Source: QKMZ01 sp012965515 (lineage in GTDB: Bacteria > Cyanobacteriota > Vampirovibrionia > Obscuribacterales > Obscuribacteraceae). From it: 64,000 bases of DNA. The number at the start of each line of letters is the position of its first letter. Within the stretch, counting starts at the first letter, position 1. The notes beneath the pieces are model-generated. The model was not told the DNA's origin. It was given only the letters and a program-made list of their open reading frames with translations, and made no database searches. The position numbers and the translations under genes are program-made. Below, one piece after another: positions 62,487 to 64,000 of this stretch. Location of the stretch: the NCBI GenBank assembly GCA_937879965.1, contig CALFMP010000050.1, positions 1 through 64,000 of the forward strand, read 5' to 3'.

Positions 62487-63248
62487 ATGAGTACGAAAAC
62501 TCAGAAATCCTGGCCGCCTGCGGAAATCCTCCAGTGCGGCCGCAATTTCCGTAAGCGGATCGGTCTCGATCTGCACGGAACAGTTCTGGACTTCGACGGT
62601 CCTTTCGGCAAGTTCCTCGGCGAGCTCTACCCGGGCGCGTCCATGAACCCGAACCGCAACAACTACCATGCTGCGGGCGACCCCGAGTCCAAGATCGGTT
62701 ACATCGAGTTCGAGCGTGCGCTCAACAAGTTCATCCACCTGACCAAGGGCGGCTACGGTTCGCTTCCTGCGATTCCGGGCGCCATCGAGCAGCTCAAGCG
62801 CATCCGCGCTGCGGGCATCGAGATCGAGGTGATGACCTACGTTCCGGGCGCCAGCGACCATCAGCACACCGACGCTCTCCCGCACAACACGGGTGCCGCG
62901 CGGTTGGCGACGAAGAATCTGCTGAAGCAGCTCGGCTTCCCCATCGACGAGAGTGACATCACTTTCGTCAGCACCCACGGCAAGTCGTGGCACATGCTCG
63001 ACCAGGGGGTGAAAATCCCGCTGATCGTCGAGGATCGCCTCGCCACCGCGTGCGACGTCGCCGAGAAGGGGCTCGGTGCCATTCTGTACCCCACCGCCTA
63101 CAACAAGAGCTCGGGCATCCCGGGTATCATCCGCGTCGAGCCTCAGGCCAAGCCCGAGGACACGTGGAAGGTCGTGGCGGACAATATCATCGCGTTCTTT
63201 GACGCTCTGGAAGCCAACGGCCAGATCGTCGGGACAGGAGGTAAATAA
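62487..63248 (+). CDS. HAD-like hydrolase
   Basis: 253 residues, AAAGGAG before ATG. HAD motif I is D28-L-H30-G-T-V: nucleophile Asp present, the usual second Asp replaced by His. Later motifs: VMTY (Thr of motif II), K in THGKSWHML or nearby, and IVEDRLATACD (motif IV acid). Overall layout (GAIEQLKRIRAAGIEIEVMTY...LIVEDR) resembles 5-prime(3-prime)-deoxyribonucleotidase-type HADs. The His change could lower or alter phosphatase activity. Its last codons contain the SD of the next gene, 2 nt away. Confidence 0.7.
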   Translation: MSTKTQKSWPPAEILQCGRNFRKRIGLDLHGTVLDFDGPFGKFLGELYPGASMNPNRNNYHAAGDPESKIGYIEFERALNKFIHLTKGGYGSLPAIPGAIEQLKRIRAAGIEIEVMTYVPGASDHQHTDALPHNTGAARLATKNLLKQLGFPIDESDITFVSTHGKSWHMLDQGVKIPLIVEDRLATACDVAEKGLGAILYPTAYNKSSGIPGIIRVEPQAKPEDTWKVVADNIIAFFDALEANGQIVGTGGK

Positions 63249-63250
63249 CC

Positions 63251-64000
63251 ATGGCCAAGAAGAACAACTCGTTCAAGCAGATCACCGTCCGGGAACACCC
63301 GGTACAGTCTCTGTTCGAAGCCGGCATCTACGGCCTCGACATGAAGAAGGGTGATCAGCTGGTCGTGGTCGGAAACCTGCTGTTTCCGGTCCACGACGAG
63401 TCCAAGGTGCAGCTGACGCTGCGCCACATCAAGGACCTGAGCAAGCAGGCGGCGCTCACGGGTAACACCGTGCACGTCGTCATGCTCGGTCCGGTGGTCG
63501 ACGAAGAGTCGGCGAAGTCGCTCTGGAACAAGGAGATGAACTTCATCCACACGCAGGACGACCCTGAGGTGGTGAAGGAAGCTCTGAAGCAGCGCGGCTA
63601 TGACCGTCGGATGACGTACTTCTGGAAGCAGTGCGGCAAGTTCATCAAGCGTTTCGCGACGCCTGGTGTGCAGCTGTTCTACATTCCGTCGCACATCAAC
63701 CTCGGTCTGCCGAACGAGCACGACATGTTCGAGGAAGCGCACACGACCAAGCGCGTCCTGGACAACTGGACTGCCAACAACCCGGAAGCCACCGACATGC
63801 CCTCGAACCTCGGCATCAACCTGCCCGAGAAGATCGAGGAAGCGTTCGGCCTCACCGGGGTGGAAAACATCCAGGTTCTGCCCTTCGGCGCCGGCATCCT
63901 CGTCAACAACAACACGATCGTCACGATCGGCGGCTTCCGTCGTCGTCAGCCCGGCGATGCGCCTCACGTCCAGTGGGAGCAGACCGGCTACAGCGTGATC
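63251..64000 (+). CDS. Hypothetical protein, cut by window end
   Basis: At least 250 residues, open to the window edge. Begins MAKKNNSFKQITVREHPVQSLF at ATG 63251, with AGGAGG 8 nt upstream inside the preceding gene. Contains short beta-alpha motifs (DQLVVVGNLLFPVHDES; TVHVVMLGPVVDEES; VQLFYIPSHINLGLPNEHD; GILVNNNTIVTIGGFRRR) that recall a phosphoesterase-like fold without its metal motifs. Not recognised. Same codon usage and operon as the two genes before it. Confidence 0.65.
   Translation, partial: MAKKNNSFKQITVREHPVQSLFEAGIYGLDMKKGDQLVVVGNLLFPVHDESKVQLTLRHIKDLSKQAALTGNTVHVVMLGPVVDEESAKSLWNKEMNFIHTQDDPEVVKEALKQRGYDRRMTYFWKQCGKFIKRFATPGVQLFYIPSHINLGLPNEHDMFEEAHTTKRVLDNWTANNPEATDMPSNLGINLPEKIEEAFGLTGVENIQVLPFGAGILVNNNTIVTIGGFRRRQPGDAPHVQWEQTGYSVI

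Noticed and set aside
61404..62993. 529-codon minus-strand open frame
   Set aside because: Antisense to the metallophosphoesterase and HAD genes; Val/Arg/Asp-rich shadow translation.
63143..63967. 274-codon minus-strand open frame at the window end
   Set aside because: Antisense to the plus-strand gene starting at 63251, which has a strong ribosome site and operon position.

Overview
The window reads as a bacterial chromosome segment with about 50 supportable genes, many small or hypothetical. No tRNA, rRNA, insertion sequence or CRISPR array was recognised. Several traits together suggest an environmental Gram-negative-type bacterium of the cyanobacterial side lineage Vampirovibrionia/Melainabacteria (Obscuribacterales-like). 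These are paralogous Ser/Thr protein kinases with C-terminal extensions, OmpR-type two-component pairs with an LDW-x-LP phosphoacceptor motif, a B12-dependent ribonucleotide reductase, many lineage-type hypothetical proteins, and GTAGGGGCG...-type palindromic repeats between genes. That assignment is inference from gene style, not from a marker phylogeny.

Layout. 99-3054: a kinase with LRR ectodomain and a zinc-finger membrane protein. 3296-8015: the main discovery, a five-gene minus-strand operon encoding a tandem ubiquitin-like protein, a JAMM/Mov34 isopeptidase, a ThiF/E1-like enzyme and two paralogous E2-like proteins, one of them membrane-anchored. 8569-12431: exported, HEAT-like, LysM and hypothetical proteins. 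12926-18764: a minus-strand array of small genes, each with a short often A-rich leader and frequently a hairpin, headed by an S1-domain protein. 19513-25752: small membrane proteins, a DacB-type carboxypeptidase, a CmpB-like membrane protein, a PAS histidine kinase and a protein of unknown role. 25835-30409: a zinc-ribbon/TPR kinase, an orphan response regulator and two coiled-coil proteins.

30868-33281: two proteins sharing an N-terminal module and a leader motif. 33654-37859: a two-component pair and a DUF2157/GDYxxLxY pair. 38125-42304: a degenerate GGDEF protein and a second two-component pair. 42515-47330: proteins with HExxH motifs (one anthrax-lethal-factor-like), small companions, a TauE-like half transporter and a repeat protein. 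47397-50700: a membrane protein, an acyltransferase, a GH25 lysozyme and a membrane protein. 51173-55353: allantoicase, an unknown, and a GH16-like glycosidase. 56135-60686: NrdJ and a J-protein lacking HPD. 61401-64000: a GC-rich operon with a metallophosphoesterase, a HAD protein and an unknown cut by the window end.

The ubiquitin-like operon is the strongest candidate for an undescribed system. All chemical steps can be assigned: the JAMM enzyme would trim Gly-Asn ends of the double Ubl, the E1 would activate it, and the E2-like protein with a PNVYADGTACLG active-site signature would conjugate it. A second, membrane-anchored E2 paralog may place the reaction at the membrane. It resembles known bacterial Ubl operons (Bil, Bub and related families) in parts list but has its own order and doubled E2. 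By eye this operon, 48287-50700 and 61401-64000 share a GC-richer codon usage than their surroundings.
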